Assembly (NCBI GenBank): GCA_964406795.1
Contig: CAYOTA010000012.1
Location: 1-49,809 of the forward strand
Origin: JAGORM01 sp964406795
GTDB lineage: Bacteria > Patescibacteriota > Microgenomatia > Levybacterales > GWA1-39-11
Direction: 5' to 3'
Length of the DNA stretch: 49,809 nt
Positions 41,566 to 49,248 of this stretch are shown here, piece by piece. Each line of letters begins with the position of its first letter. Within the stretch, counting starts at the first letter, position 1. The translations under genes and the position numbers were made by a program. Below the pieces are notes generated by a model. It was not told the origin of the DNA. It ran no database searches and saw only the letters and a list, made by a program, of their open reading frames with translations.

Positions 41566-41679
41566 TAATAACACACAAAATATGTCATTCTGAACACAGT
41601 GAAGAATCTTGTTTTTATACGAAATCCTTCGACTTTCAGTCTCAGGATGACATACAAAACTAACAAATGATAATAACAC
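41562..41679. repeat. 13-bp direct repeat flanking a 92-bp insert
   Basis: ATGATAATAACAC occurs at 41562-41574 and 41667-41679, bracketing repeat copy 3. The left copy holds the thiolase stop and an ATGA overlap; the right copy supplies the start of the DUF35 gene. This is the pattern of a target-site duplication. Confidence 0.75.
41584..41651. repeat. Dispersed inverted repeat, copy 3 (MITE-like)
   Basis: Starts GTCATTCTGA and ends TCAGGATGAC, with inner GAAGAATC and GAAATCCTTC arms. The ends read TATGTCATTCTGA and, inverted, TATGTCATCCTGA. It contains no coding capacity for a transposase. It is the same family as the copies at 8270 and 38147. Confidence 0.8.
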
Positions 41680-41975
41680 CTGTAAAACAATGGAGGAGAC
41701 AAAAAAATGTCGGCCTACAAATAGGCCAGGAAGGAACTATTTTAAGCTATACGTTAATTCGTGTGGCCGCCAAAGGATTTGGGAAAGAAAGCCCATATCC
41801 GGTAGTTATTGTAAAAATGGAAAATGGAAAAAAGCTAATTGGCCAGTTAGTTGATTGGAATGAAGATAATCTTAGAAAAGGACAAAAAGTCAGGGCAGTT
41901 CTAAGAAAATTAACCCCTGATCATACAGAAAATATTATTGCGTACACCATAAAATTCACACCTCTTCACTCATGA
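41667..41975 (+). CDS. DUF35 OB-fold protein without zinc ribbon
   Basis: In archaea DUF35 proteins bridge thiolase and HMG-CoA synthase and help pass acetoacetyl-CoA between them. The 102-residue protein has the OB-fold (QEGTILSYTLIRVAAKGFGK, SPYPVVIVKMENGKKLIGQL, GQKVRAVLRKL). The usual N-terminal zinc ribbon with four Cys is missing; the protein contains no Cys at all. Loss of the ribbon may reflect an adapted complex. The gene lies between the thiolase and mevalonate kinase genes and overlaps the latter by 4 bp. The start codon belongs to the duplicated 13-mer. Confidence 0.88.
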   Translation: MIITPVKQWRRQKNVGLQIGQEGTILSYTLIRVAAKGFGKESPYPVVIVKMENGKKLIGQLVDWNEDNLRKGQKVRAVLRKLTPDHTENIIAYTIKFTPLHS

Positions 41976-42922
41976 ATACTATTTCTTATTCAGCTCCTGC
42001 CAAAATTCATCTGATGGGTGAGCATTCTGTAGTGCATGGAAGACCAGCAGTATTGGCCGCAATTGATAAGCATGTGACAGTTACACTTCAAGAAAGCAAA
42101 AACAATGAAGGATTTATTTTTGAAAACAATGACAAATCACTTTCTGATTTTAGACACATAATTGAAACCTCCATAAAAACTTATTTTAAAGATATTTCAA
42201 TTCCGTCATATTCTGCTACCATTACTTCAACTATTCCAATTGGAACAGGACTTGGATCATCTGCCGCTTTAAGTGCAATCAGTACGGCTACACTATTAGA
42301 GTTCTTAGAAATTCCATTTGATAATGCTTTGGTTTTTAAAATTGCGTATGAGGGAGAAAAGTTTTTTCATGGAAACCCATCCGGTGGAGATCTTGCTGTG
42401 GTAATAGAAGGTGGCCTACTCTACTTTAGAAAAGAATTTGAATTTTTAAAAAGTTTTTCTAAACTTGATTTTAATATTTCAAATTCCGTAAATAATTTTT
42501 ATATTATTAATTCAGGAAGACCTGAAGAAAGCACACTCACCATGGTAAAACATGTTGGAGAATTAAAAGAAAAGAATACAGAAAAAATTGAAAAGATTTT
42601 TTGGAATCAGGAAAAAATTACGAAAGATTTAGTAACTGCTTTAAAAGATGGAAATGAAGATCTAATTATTAAATGTATAAGACAGGGTGAAAAAAACTTA
42701 GAGACACTGGAAGTAGTAGGTGAAAAAGCAAAAACTATTATTTCAGATATTGAAAGTATAGGAGGAGCTGCAAAAATATCAGGGGGTGGAGGAGTTAAAA
42801 ATGGATCCGGCATGCTACTTACTTATTGTACTGACAATGCAAAAATTGAAAAATTATGCGGTGAAAAAAACTTAGAATTAGAACCAATCAAAATAGTTGA
42901 GCAAGGTATAACAAAAATATGA
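41972..42922 (+). CDS. mvk: Mevalonate kinase (GHMP family)
   Basis: Phosphorylates mevalonate to 5-phosphomevalonate. The 316-residue protein shows the GHMP motifs: APAKIHLMGEHSVVHGRPAV, the glycine-rich ATP loop PIGTGLGSSAALS, and C-terminal KISGGGGVKNGSGM. The region HGNPSGGDLAVVIEGG corresponds to the usual H-G-x-P-S-G-x-D-N stretch, with the catalytic Asp kept but Asn replaced by Leu. The APAKIHLMGEH start favours mevalonate kinase over the next gene. Coupled by ATGA overlaps on both sides. Confidence 0.85.
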   Translation: MNTISYSAPAKIHLMGEHSVVHGRPAVLAAIDKHVTVTLQESKNNEGFIFENNDKSLSDFRHIIETSIKTYFKDISIPSYSATITSTIPIGTGLGSSAALSAISTATLLEFLEIPFDNALVFKIAYEGEKFFHGNPSGGDLAVVIEGGLLYFRKEFEFLKSFSKLDFNISNSVNNFYIINSGRPEESTLTMVKHVGELKEKNTEKIEKIFWNQEKITKDLVTALKDGNEDLIIKCIRQGEKNLETLEVVGEKAKTIISDIESIGGAAKISGGGGVKNGSGMLLTYCTDNAKIEKLCGEKNLELEPIKIVEQGITKI

Positions 42923-43890
42923 AAACGATAACAACATCTGCGCCGGGAAAATTAATGCTTTTTGGAGAACATGCTGTTGTATATAACCGTCCATGTATTG
43001 TCACTGCAGTCAACGAACGAATGTACGCAACTATAGAATTACTGGATTCTTCCGGATTTGAATTGCAAGCACCAGACGTTAACGTAGTAGATTATAAAAA
43101 ACAAATCAGAGAATTAGGAAATGGAGACATTCCTAAAGGTGCAAAATTTGTAGAAATTGCAGTCAAAAACTTTTTTGAAAACTATCATGTTACTCAAGGG
43201 GTTAAAATAACTACCAAGTCTGATTTTTCGTCAAGATTTGGATTTGGATCATCTTCAGCATCTACCGTTTGCGTTATAAAAGCACTATCTGAAGTATTTG
43301 AATTAAATCTATCCAACAAAGATATTTTTGATATCTCATATAAAACTGTTTTAGACATTCAAGGAAAAGGGTCAGGGTTTGATATGGCCGCTGCAGTATA
43401 TGGTGGAACACTTTACTTTGTAACCGGTGGAAAAGTAATTGAGACTTTAAACATTTCAAGCCTTCCATTAATTGTAGGTTACTCAGGAGTTAAAGCAGAC
43501 ACTGTAACGCTTATCAATTCTGTAAAAGAACTTTCAGTGGCAAATCCCCAAGTAGTTGAAGGAATTTATAACAGCATTGAAATACTAGTTAACAAAGCAA
43601 AAGAAGAAGTCTTAAAAGAAAATTGGGAACAAGTAGGATCTCTGATGCAGGAAAATCAAAAACTTTTACATGCATTAGGAGTAAGTATCCAAAAATTAGA
43701 TGATATGATTTCCTCAACTAGTAATGCGGGCGGTTACGGAGCAAAACTTTCTGGCGCCGGCGGCGGAGATTGTATGATTGCGCTCGCACCAACAGATAAA
43801 ACAACTGAAGTAAATAAAGGTATTGCAGATGCAGGAGGAGTAGTTCTTACTGTCACAACAAATGCAAAAGGAGTCAAAATAGAATCATGA
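42919..43890 (+). CDS. Phosphomevalonate kinase (GHMP family)
   Basis: Expected to phosphorylate 5-phosphomevalonate. The 323-residue GHMP kinase begins with SAPGKLMLFGEHAVVYNRP, has the ATP loop FGFGSSSASTVCV, the GKGSGFDMAAAVYGG motif seen in phosphomevalonate kinases (GSGFDVAAAVYG), and the C-terminal KLSGAGGGDCMIAL. The start resembles mevalonate kinase too, so the two kinase roles could be swapped, or this could be a broad enzyme. Its position between mevalonate kinase and the decarboxylase supports the assignment. Confidence 0.78.
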   Translation: MKTITTSAPGKLMLFGEHAVVYNRPCIVTAVNERMYATIELLDSSGFELQAPDVNVVDYKKQIRELGNGDIPKGAKFVEIAVKNFFENYHVTQGVKITTKSDFSSRFGFGSSSASTVCVIKALSEVFELNLSNKDIFDISYKTVLDIQGKGSGFDMAAAVYGGTLYFVTGGKVIETLNISSLPLIVGYSGVKADTVTLINSVKELSVANPQVVEGIYNSIEILVNKAKEEVLKENWEQVGSLMQENQKLLHALGVSIQKLDDMISSTSNAGGYGAKLSGAGGGDCMIALAPTDKTTEVNKGIADAGGVVLTVTTNAKGVKIES

Positions 43891-44864
43891 AAAAAACAGC
43901 TATAGCCCCATCAAATATAGCGTTTATAAAATACTGGGGACGAAAAAACGAAGAGTTAAGGCTTCCGGAGAATGGCAGCATTTCCATGAATTTATCCAAC
44001 CTGCTTACGACCACTACTGTAGAATTTAATGAAACACTACATAACGATGATATTACGATTGATGGAAAAAATGATGAGAAAGAATCTGCACGAGTCTCAA
44101 AACATTTAGATAGAGTACGTAAAATTGCGGGTGTTAATGTATTTGCAAAGGTTGTATCTCAAAACAATTTCCCAAGCGGCACCGGATTATCATCGTCTGC
44201 ATCCGGGTTTGCAGCCTTAACAGTAGCAGCTGCGGCAGCAGCAAGTCTTAATCTGTCCGAGGCAGAACTTTCAATTTTGGCCCGCTTAGGCTCAGGATCA
44301 TCATGCAGGTCTATTCCTGACGGATTTGTTGAATGGCTGGATGGAGATACAAATGAAACTTCTTATGCCGTCTCCCTATACCCTGCTTCTTATTGGGATA
44401 TTGCAGATGTTGTAGTAGTTGCGAGCAATGAAAAGAAAAAAATATCGACATCTGAAGGTCAAAAATTATTCAAGACAAGTCCATTCTTTGAAACGAGACT
44501 ACAAAATATACATTCTAAAAGCGATAATCTTAAAAAATACCTAGAAGAAAAAAACTTTACAAAATTTGGAGAACTTATAGAGCAAGAGGCACTAGAATTA
44601 CACAGCATTATGTTAACCTCTACCCCATCGCTTATCTATCTTTTACCCAATACGATTCGCATAATGCATGAAGTGAAAAATATGAGAGATAGAGGAATTG
44701 AAGTCTACTTCACGCTTAATACCGGTCAAGACGTTCACTTACTATGTGAGTCAAAAAACTCCCAAATTGTTGCAGAGGAGCTAAAAAAAATTGAAGGAGT
44801 AAAAGAAACCATCGTAAATATTCCTGCAAATGGTACCCAACTTTCCGACAGTCACCTTTTTTAA
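43887..44864 (+). CDS. mvaD: Diphosphomevalonate decarboxylase with Asp-to-Asn change
   Basis: Makes isopentenyl diphosphate from diphosphomevalonate with ATP. The 325-residue protein has the family start APSNIAFIKYWGRKNEELRL, the ATP loop NFPSGTGLSSSASGFAAL, and ARLGSGSSCRSIPDGFVEW. The catalytic Asp normally in F-T-x-D-A-G-P-N is Asn278 here (YFTLNTGQDVHLLCE), with Pro-Asn replaced by Gln-Asp. That Asp deprotonates the C3 hydroxyl in characterised enzymes. Activity may be altered, for example towards another substrate or a different mechanism. ATGA overlap with the upstream gene. Confidence 0.9.
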   Translation: MKKTAIAPSNIAFIKYWGRKNEELRLPENGSISMNLSNLLTTTTVEFNETLHNDDITIDGKNDEKESARVSKHLDRVRKIAGVNVFAKVVSQNNFPSGTGLSSSASGFAALTVAAAAAASLNLSEAELSILARLGSGSSCRSIPDGFVEWLDGDTNETSYAVSLYPASYWDIADVVVVASNEKKKISTSEGQKLFKTSPFFETRLQNIHSKSDNLKKYLEEKNFTKFGELIEQEALELHSIMLTSTPSLIYLLPNTIRIMHEVKNMRDRGIEVYFTLNTGQDVHLLCESKNSQIVAEELKKIEGVKETIVNIPANGTQLSDSHLF

Positions 44865-44867
44865 ATT

Positions 44868-45398
44868 ATGGATACTGATCATCAAATGCTCATTCTAGTT
44901 GACGAAAAAGACACTCTTTTAGGGTACGAAAAGAGAATTATTTGCCACACAGGTAACGGAGTCCATCACAGGGCGTTTGTAGTTTTACTAGAAAACTCTA
45001 AAGGAGAAGTGCTTTTACAAAAACGAAAACACAAGTTGTGGGATAACTTTTGGGATACAACAGCAATATCACACCCACTTCATCTAAATACAGGGGACGA
45101 AACATATGAAGAAGCGGGAATGCGAGCTCTTAAAATAGAGATGGGAATTGACCCCGTTAGTCTAACAAATATTGGAGGGTTTAATTATTTTGTTACAGAA
45201 GGTAAGTACTGTGAAAATGAATATTGTGCGATTCTTACAGGAAATTATGAAGGAAATGTAGAAATTAATCCCGGCGCAGTATATGAGTTTAAGTGGATTC
45301 CTAAATCCGAATTTATAAGCAAAGCAAAAAATGATGATAGTACATATACCCCCTGGGCAATTTTGACAGGAAAATTCCTAGATGAACATGAAAAATAA
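44868..45398 (+). CDS. idi: Nudix isopentenyl-diphosphate isomerase (type 1-like)
   Basis: Interconverts isopentenyl and dimethylallyl diphosphate. The 176-residue Nudix protein contains VDEKDTLLGYEKRIICHTGN, HHRAFVVLLENSKGEVLLQKR, KLWDNFWDTTAISHPLH and EEAGMRALKIEMGI, and the Glu pair CENEYCAIL. In E. coli the catalytic Cys67 precedes Gly-His-Pro; here the aligned residue is Ile67 (AISHP). The other acid-base residues seem to be kept. Either the enzyme works without this Cys or it does something related. It follows mvaD by 3 bp and overlaps uppS. Confidence 0.88.
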   Translation: MDTDHQMLILVDEKDTLLGYEKRIICHTGNGVHHRAFVVLLENSKGEVLLQKRKHKLWDNFWDTTAISHPLHLNTGDETYEEAGMRALKIEMGIDPVSLTNIGGFNYFVTEGKYCENEYCAILTGNYEGNVEINPGAVYEFKWIPKSEFISKAKNDDSTYTPWAILTGKFLDEHEK

Positions 45399-46074
45399 TA
45401 TCCCAAAACACATAGCTTTCATTATGGATGGAAATAGACGCTGGGCGCAAAAAAATAAAATGGCTTTATTTTTTGGTCATAAAAACGGGGTAAAGCTTAT
45501 TGAGTCCATTGCCGAACATGCAGGAAATAAAGGTGTTGAAATCGTAACGTACTGGGCATTTTCAACTGAAAACTGGAATAGGCCTCAAAATGAAGTCACA
45601 GACCTTATGAAAGTTTTTAGAGAAGCATTATCTGACCCCATGGTAAAAAGACTTTATGAAAATGGGGTAAAGATTCAAATTCTTGGAAATCTTTCTTACT
45701 TTCCAGAAGATATTCAAGACGGTGTTAAGACAATAATGGAAAAGTCTAAAGATAATAAAAAACTCATACTAAATATAGCACTAGGATATGGCGGCCGTAA
45801 TGAAATTATTGAAGCAATTAATAAAATTATTTTGGATAATAAAAAATCCATAACTGAGGAGGAGTTTTCCTCATATCTTTATACCTCAAACCTTCCTGAC
45901 CCGGATTTAATCATAAGAACCGGGGGAGAAAAAAGACTTTCAGGGTACTTTCCCTGGCAAAGCGTTTACTCAGAGCTTTATTTTACCGACACATTGTGGC
46001 CCGATTTTAATACAAAAGAATTTGATCAAGCATTAGAGGATTTTGCACACAGACAAAGAAAATTTGGCACATGA
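45382..46074 (+). CDS. uppS: Undecaprenyl diphosphate synthase (cis-prenyltransferase)
   Basis: Builds the polyprenyl carrier lipid for peptidoglycan from isopentenyl diphosphate. The 230-residue protein has the catalytic HIAFIMDGNRRWAQKN, the TYWAFSTENWNRP segment, and the C-terminal PDLIIRTGGEKRLSGYFPWQ and SELYFTDTLWPDF. The family has R-T-S-G-E; here R-T-G-G-E. The start at 45382 overlaps idi by 17 bp; a second ATG at 45388 is equally possible. The position ties the mevalonate pathway directly to cell-wall carrier synthesis. Confidence 0.95.
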   Translation: MNMKNNIPKHIAFIMDGNRRWAQKNKMALFFGHKNGVKLIESIAEHAGNKGVEIVTYWAFSTENWNRPQNEVTDLMKVFREALSDPMVKRLYENGVKIQILGNLSYFPEDIQDGVKTIMEKSKDNKKLILNIALGYGGRNEIIEAINKIILDNKKSITEEEFSSYLYTSNLPDPDLIIRTGGEKRLSGYFPWQSVYSELYFTDTLWPDFNTKEFDQALEDFAHRQRKFGT

Positions 46075-46742
46075 AAACTCTTATTTTTTCAGACACACAT
46101 CTAACAACTGTATTTAAAAAGCACAAATACCAATTCCTAGAAAAGATTATTTCAAATTCTGATAGGGTTATTATTGCGGGAGATTTCTGGGAAGGTAAAT
46201 TAATTTCATTTGATGAATTTGTAAATTCTGATTGGAATAAATTATTTCCTCTCCTCAAAAAAAAACACACAGTATATATATTTGGAAATCATGATAAAAA
46301 GATGTATTCAGACCAACGGTCAACATTATTTTCTGATACACAAACTGAAGAATACACATTTGAAGATGGGAATAGGGTATTTTTAGTAAAACACGGTGAT
46401 TCAAAAAAAAAGAAATATTCATTTATTAAGAAAACAATGAAGGCTACCCGAATGTCAGAAAAATTCTTCATGAAGTATTGTCATGAAAAGCTAGAACATA
46501 TTTTAGTTAAGTTTTTTGGCCCCCCTATTCTTCAATTACTTTTTAAAAAATATAATAAAATAATAAAAGATGAAGCATCAAAGACTCAGTTAGATAATGA
46601 ATTTCTCATATGTGGACACACTCACGCAGCGGAAGTTGATTTACAAAATCATTATGCAAATACGGGAATTGTAAGACACGGAATAGGACAGTATCTTGTT
46701 GTGGAAAACGGAAATATAGAAAGCTTTAATAAGAGGTATTAA
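46071..46742 (+). CDS. Calcineurin-like metallophosphoesterase
   Basis: A 223-residue phosphoesterase with the two-metal motifs: FSDTHL, IIAGDFWEGK, IFGNHDKKM, VKHGDS and ICGHTHAAEV. It resembles the LpxH/YbbF-type layout in size, with an extra helical segment (about 115-175, rich in Lys and Phe) that could lie on the membrane. No lipid A genes are seen. Its overlap with uppS (ATGA) suggests a substrate in the polyprenyl-phosphate or lipid-carrier pathway; that is inference. It ends 2 bp from the convergent pnp gene. Confidence 0.82.
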   Translation: MKTLIFSDTHLTTVFKKHKYQFLEKIISNSDRVIIAGDFWEGKLISFDEFVNSDWNKLFPLLKKKHTVYIFGNHDKKMYSDQRSTLFSDTQTEEYTFEDGNRVFLVKHGDSKKKKYSFIKKTMKATRMSEKFFMKYCHEKLEHILVKFFGPPILQLLFKKYNKIIKDEASKTQLDNEFLICGHTHAAEVDLQNHYANTGIVRHGIGQYLVVENGNIESFNKRY

Positions 46743-46744
46743 AC

Positions 46745-49105
46745 TTATCTTCTTGGACGCTTTGAGGATGCATAAGAACTTCCAAATTCATTTCTGATTC
46801 CACCTTGCGCATCGTCACGTCTTGGGCCACTTTGTGCACTGCTACTTCTTCCACCACTAGAGCGTCCACCATGTCCAAAACTTCTTCTCTCCCGGCTTTC
46901 ATATCTTGGCTTATCCGAAGGAAAGCTATGCTTATCTCCTCCTTGAGCGCCGCGATCCCCTCCGTGATCTCCACCATTTTGTGGTCCACCTTCTTTTTTC
47001 TTTTCAGCGTCCTCTCCAAACAGCATAGAAAGATTTACGCGTCCTTGATCGTCAATTTCCTTTACACGGACTTTTACTGCTTGACCTAAAGACAACACGT
47101 CAGCTGGGTCTTTAACATATTCTGTTGACATTTCTGATACATGAACCATTCCTTCTTTACCAGGAAGTATCTCAACAAATGCTCCAAAATTAAGCATTCT
47201 CTTAACAGTTCCTTCATAAATTTCTCCAGTGGATACTTCATGAGTTAATCCTTGAATCCATTCAACTGCTTTCTTAACTGCTTCCTCATCTACAGCTGAA
47301 ATACTTACGCTTCCATCATCTTCTACGTCAACCTGTGCGCCAGTAGTTGCAATAATACTTTTTATCATCTTGCCTCCTGGTCCAATAAGCCCACCAATCT
47401 TTTCTGGATCAATTTTTACCATGGTGATCTTTGGAGCATATTGTGAAACTTCTTTGTTAGACTCTGGAAGTACAGCTAACATTTCTTTTAATACATCTAA
47501 TCTTGCATTTTTTGCGTCAATTAAAGTTTCTTCTACTACTGCGTCTGTTAATCCGGCAATTTTTGTGTCCATTTGAATTGCTGTAATTCCCGCGGCTGTT
47601 CCAGCAACTTTAAAGTCCATATCTCCTGCAAAATCCTCAAGCCCTATGATGTCTGTTAAAACAATACTCTTGTCGTCCAGTGTCATAAGACCTATTGCAA
47701 TTCCTGCAACCGGAGCTGAAATAGGTACCCCAGCATCCATAAGTGCCAGTGTAGAACCACAAACTGACGCTTGGGATGTAGAACCGTTAGAACTCATGGT
47801 TTCTGAAACTACTCTGATTGCATAAGGGAAGTCTTCAGAACTAGGAATAACTGCTTCCAGTGCACGTTCTGCAAGTGCTCCGTGTCCAATTTCGCGTCTA
47901 TTTGGAGACATCATACGTCCTGTTTCACCTACAGAATAAGGTGGGAAAGAATAATGATGCATGTATCTCTTTTTTTCTTCACCTTCAGGAGATTCTATGA
48001 TCTGCTCCATAGATACAGGTCCAAGAGTTGCAATTGACAGCACTTGAGTCTCTCCTCTTGCAAACAATGCTGAACCGTGTACGCGTGGGATAAGTCCAAC
48101 TTGAGCTGAGATAGATCTGATTTGCTTAAGTTTTCGTCCGTCAGGTCGCTTTCCTTCATTTACTATCATTTCACGAACAGTGCGCTTAAATACGTAGTCA
48201 ACACCTGCTGAAATCTTTTTCTTATCCAATGTCATTGGTGTTCCGGCTGCGTCCATTTTTGCTTTTTCCGCTTCATAAATCTCGTCAGCAATAGTACCTA
48301 ATTCGCGTCCAACTTCTTTGTTAACCCCTGCTGCAATAAGTGCATGCATTTTGTCTTTGTAATTTTCAGAAACTAGCTTCTTTACGTCTTCTAATTGTTC
48401 ATCTTTTGAAACTTCAATCTTTTCAATTCCTACTTCTTTTACCAAATCGTTAATCATCTCAATAATCTTTGCGTTTGTTTCTTTTGCCATTTTTATTCCG
48501 TCAGAAACAAATTTTTCCTCAACTTCCTTAGCTCCTGCCTCTATCATAATAGAGCGGTCATTTAATGAGGATACAACCAAATCAAGGCTAGAATCTGCGT
48601 ATTGAGTTTCAAGTGGATTTACAACTAATTCATTATTAACAAGTCCAACTCTTGTAAACCCAATAGGACCTGCCCATGGAATTTTAGAAATTGCTAGCGC
48701 TGCTGAAACAGCATTTACAGCAACAACATCTGGATCATTTTCTAGATCAACTGACAAAATATGTGCTACAACCTGAACGTCTTTTTTGAGTTCTTTAGGG
48801 AAAAGAGGTCTTATGGTACGATCAATTACGCGTGCTGTTAAAACAGAGTCGTCAGTAGGTCTTCCTTCACGTTTTACCCAACGACTTCCTTTTATTCTTC
48901 CTCCAGCATATAATCTTTCAACGTATTCAACTGAAAGAGGGAAATAATCAAGAGTGGTGTCATTTGAGCCCATGGTAACGGTTGCCAAAACTGTGGTGTC
49001 TCCCATACGTGCAATTACAGCTGCTGATGCCTGTTCGGCAACCAGACCTGTCTCAAAACTGAGCGTACGACCGTTAATATCTAGAGTTGTTTTAAATTTT
49101 TTCAT
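46745..49105 (-). CDS. pnp: Polynucleotide phosphorylase
   Basis: Phosphorolytic 3'-5' exoribonuclease. The 786-residue protein has two RNase PH domains (RIKGSRWVKREGRPTDDSVL in the first; RPDGRKLKQIRSISAQVGL, FARGETQVLSIATLG and MDFKVAGTAAGITAIQMD in the second), a KH domain (GGLIGPGGKMIKSIIATTGA) and an S1 domain (GEIYEGTVKRMLNFGAFVEI). The last 85 or so residues are a Gly/Arg/Ser-rich tail (GGRSSGGRSS, KRPRR), which the usual 700-residue enzyme lacks. The leader contains a conserved hairpin shared with rpoB. Confidence 0.97.
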   Translation of the reverse strand: MKKFKTTLDINGRTLSFETGLVAEQASAAVIARMGDTTVLATVTMGSNDTTLDYFPLSVEYVERLYAGGRIKGSRWVKREGRPTDDSVLTARVIDRTIRPLFPKELKKDVQVVAHILSVDLENDPDVVAVNAVSAALAISKIPWAGPIGFTRVGLVNNELVVNPLETQYADSSLDLVVSSLNDRSIMIEAGAKEVEEKFVSDGIKMAKETNAKIIEMINDLVKEVGIEKIEVSKDEQLEDVKKLVSENYKDKMHALIAAGVNKEVGRELGTIADEIYEAEKAKMDAAGTPMTLDKKKISAGVDYVFKRTVREMIVNEGKRPDGRKLKQIRSISAQVGLIPRVHGSALFARGETQVLSIATLGPVSMEQIIESPEGEEKKRYMHHYSFPPYSVGETGRMMSPNRREIGHGALAERALEAVIPSSEDFPYAIRVVSETMSSNGSTSQASVCGSTLALMDAGVPISAPVAGIAIGLMTLDDKSIVLTDIIGLEDFAGDMDFKVAGTAAGITAIQMDTKIAGLTDAVVEETLIDAKNARLDVLKEMLAVLPESNKEVSQYAPKITMVKIDPEKIGGLIGPGGKMIKSIIATTGAQVDVEDDGSVSISAVDEEAVKKAVEWIQGLTHEVSTGEIYEGTVKRMLNFGAFVEILPGKEGMVHVSEMSTEYVKDPADVLSLGQAVKVRVKEIDDQGRVNLSMLFGEDAEKKKEGGPQNGGDHGGDRGAQGGDKHSFPSDKPRYESRERRSFGHGGRSSGGRSSSAQSGPRRDDAQGGIRNEFGSSYASSKRPRR

Positions 49106-49130
49106 TTTTTGTGAGCTTGTCGAGCAAAAA

Positions 49131-49175
49131 ATATGTTGAGGCTCGTTCCGGTTTACCGGAATGAGTTGAACATAT
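49131..49175 (-). promoter_or_regulatory. Conserved leader hairpin of pnp (shared with rpoB)
   Basis: Minus strand ATATGTT (49175-49169) pairs with AACATAT (49137-49131). Inside, CTCATTCCGG pairs with CCGGAACGAG around a TAAA loop, and T6 follows. The sequence GAGCCTCAACATATTTTT of the transcript is the same as in the rpoB leader. It sits between rpsO and pnp. Confidence 0.75.
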
Positions 49176-49248
49176 TTATAGTATTATTTTTCATTTTTGT
49201 GGTCAATTTCCGTGGTTTAGTTTATTTATTATTTAATATACGAGGATA

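Noticed and set aside
41562..41663. 33-codon frame starting at the ancestral ATG after the thiolase
   Set aside because: It reads into the inserted repeat and is best explained as the disrupted original start of the DUF35 gene.
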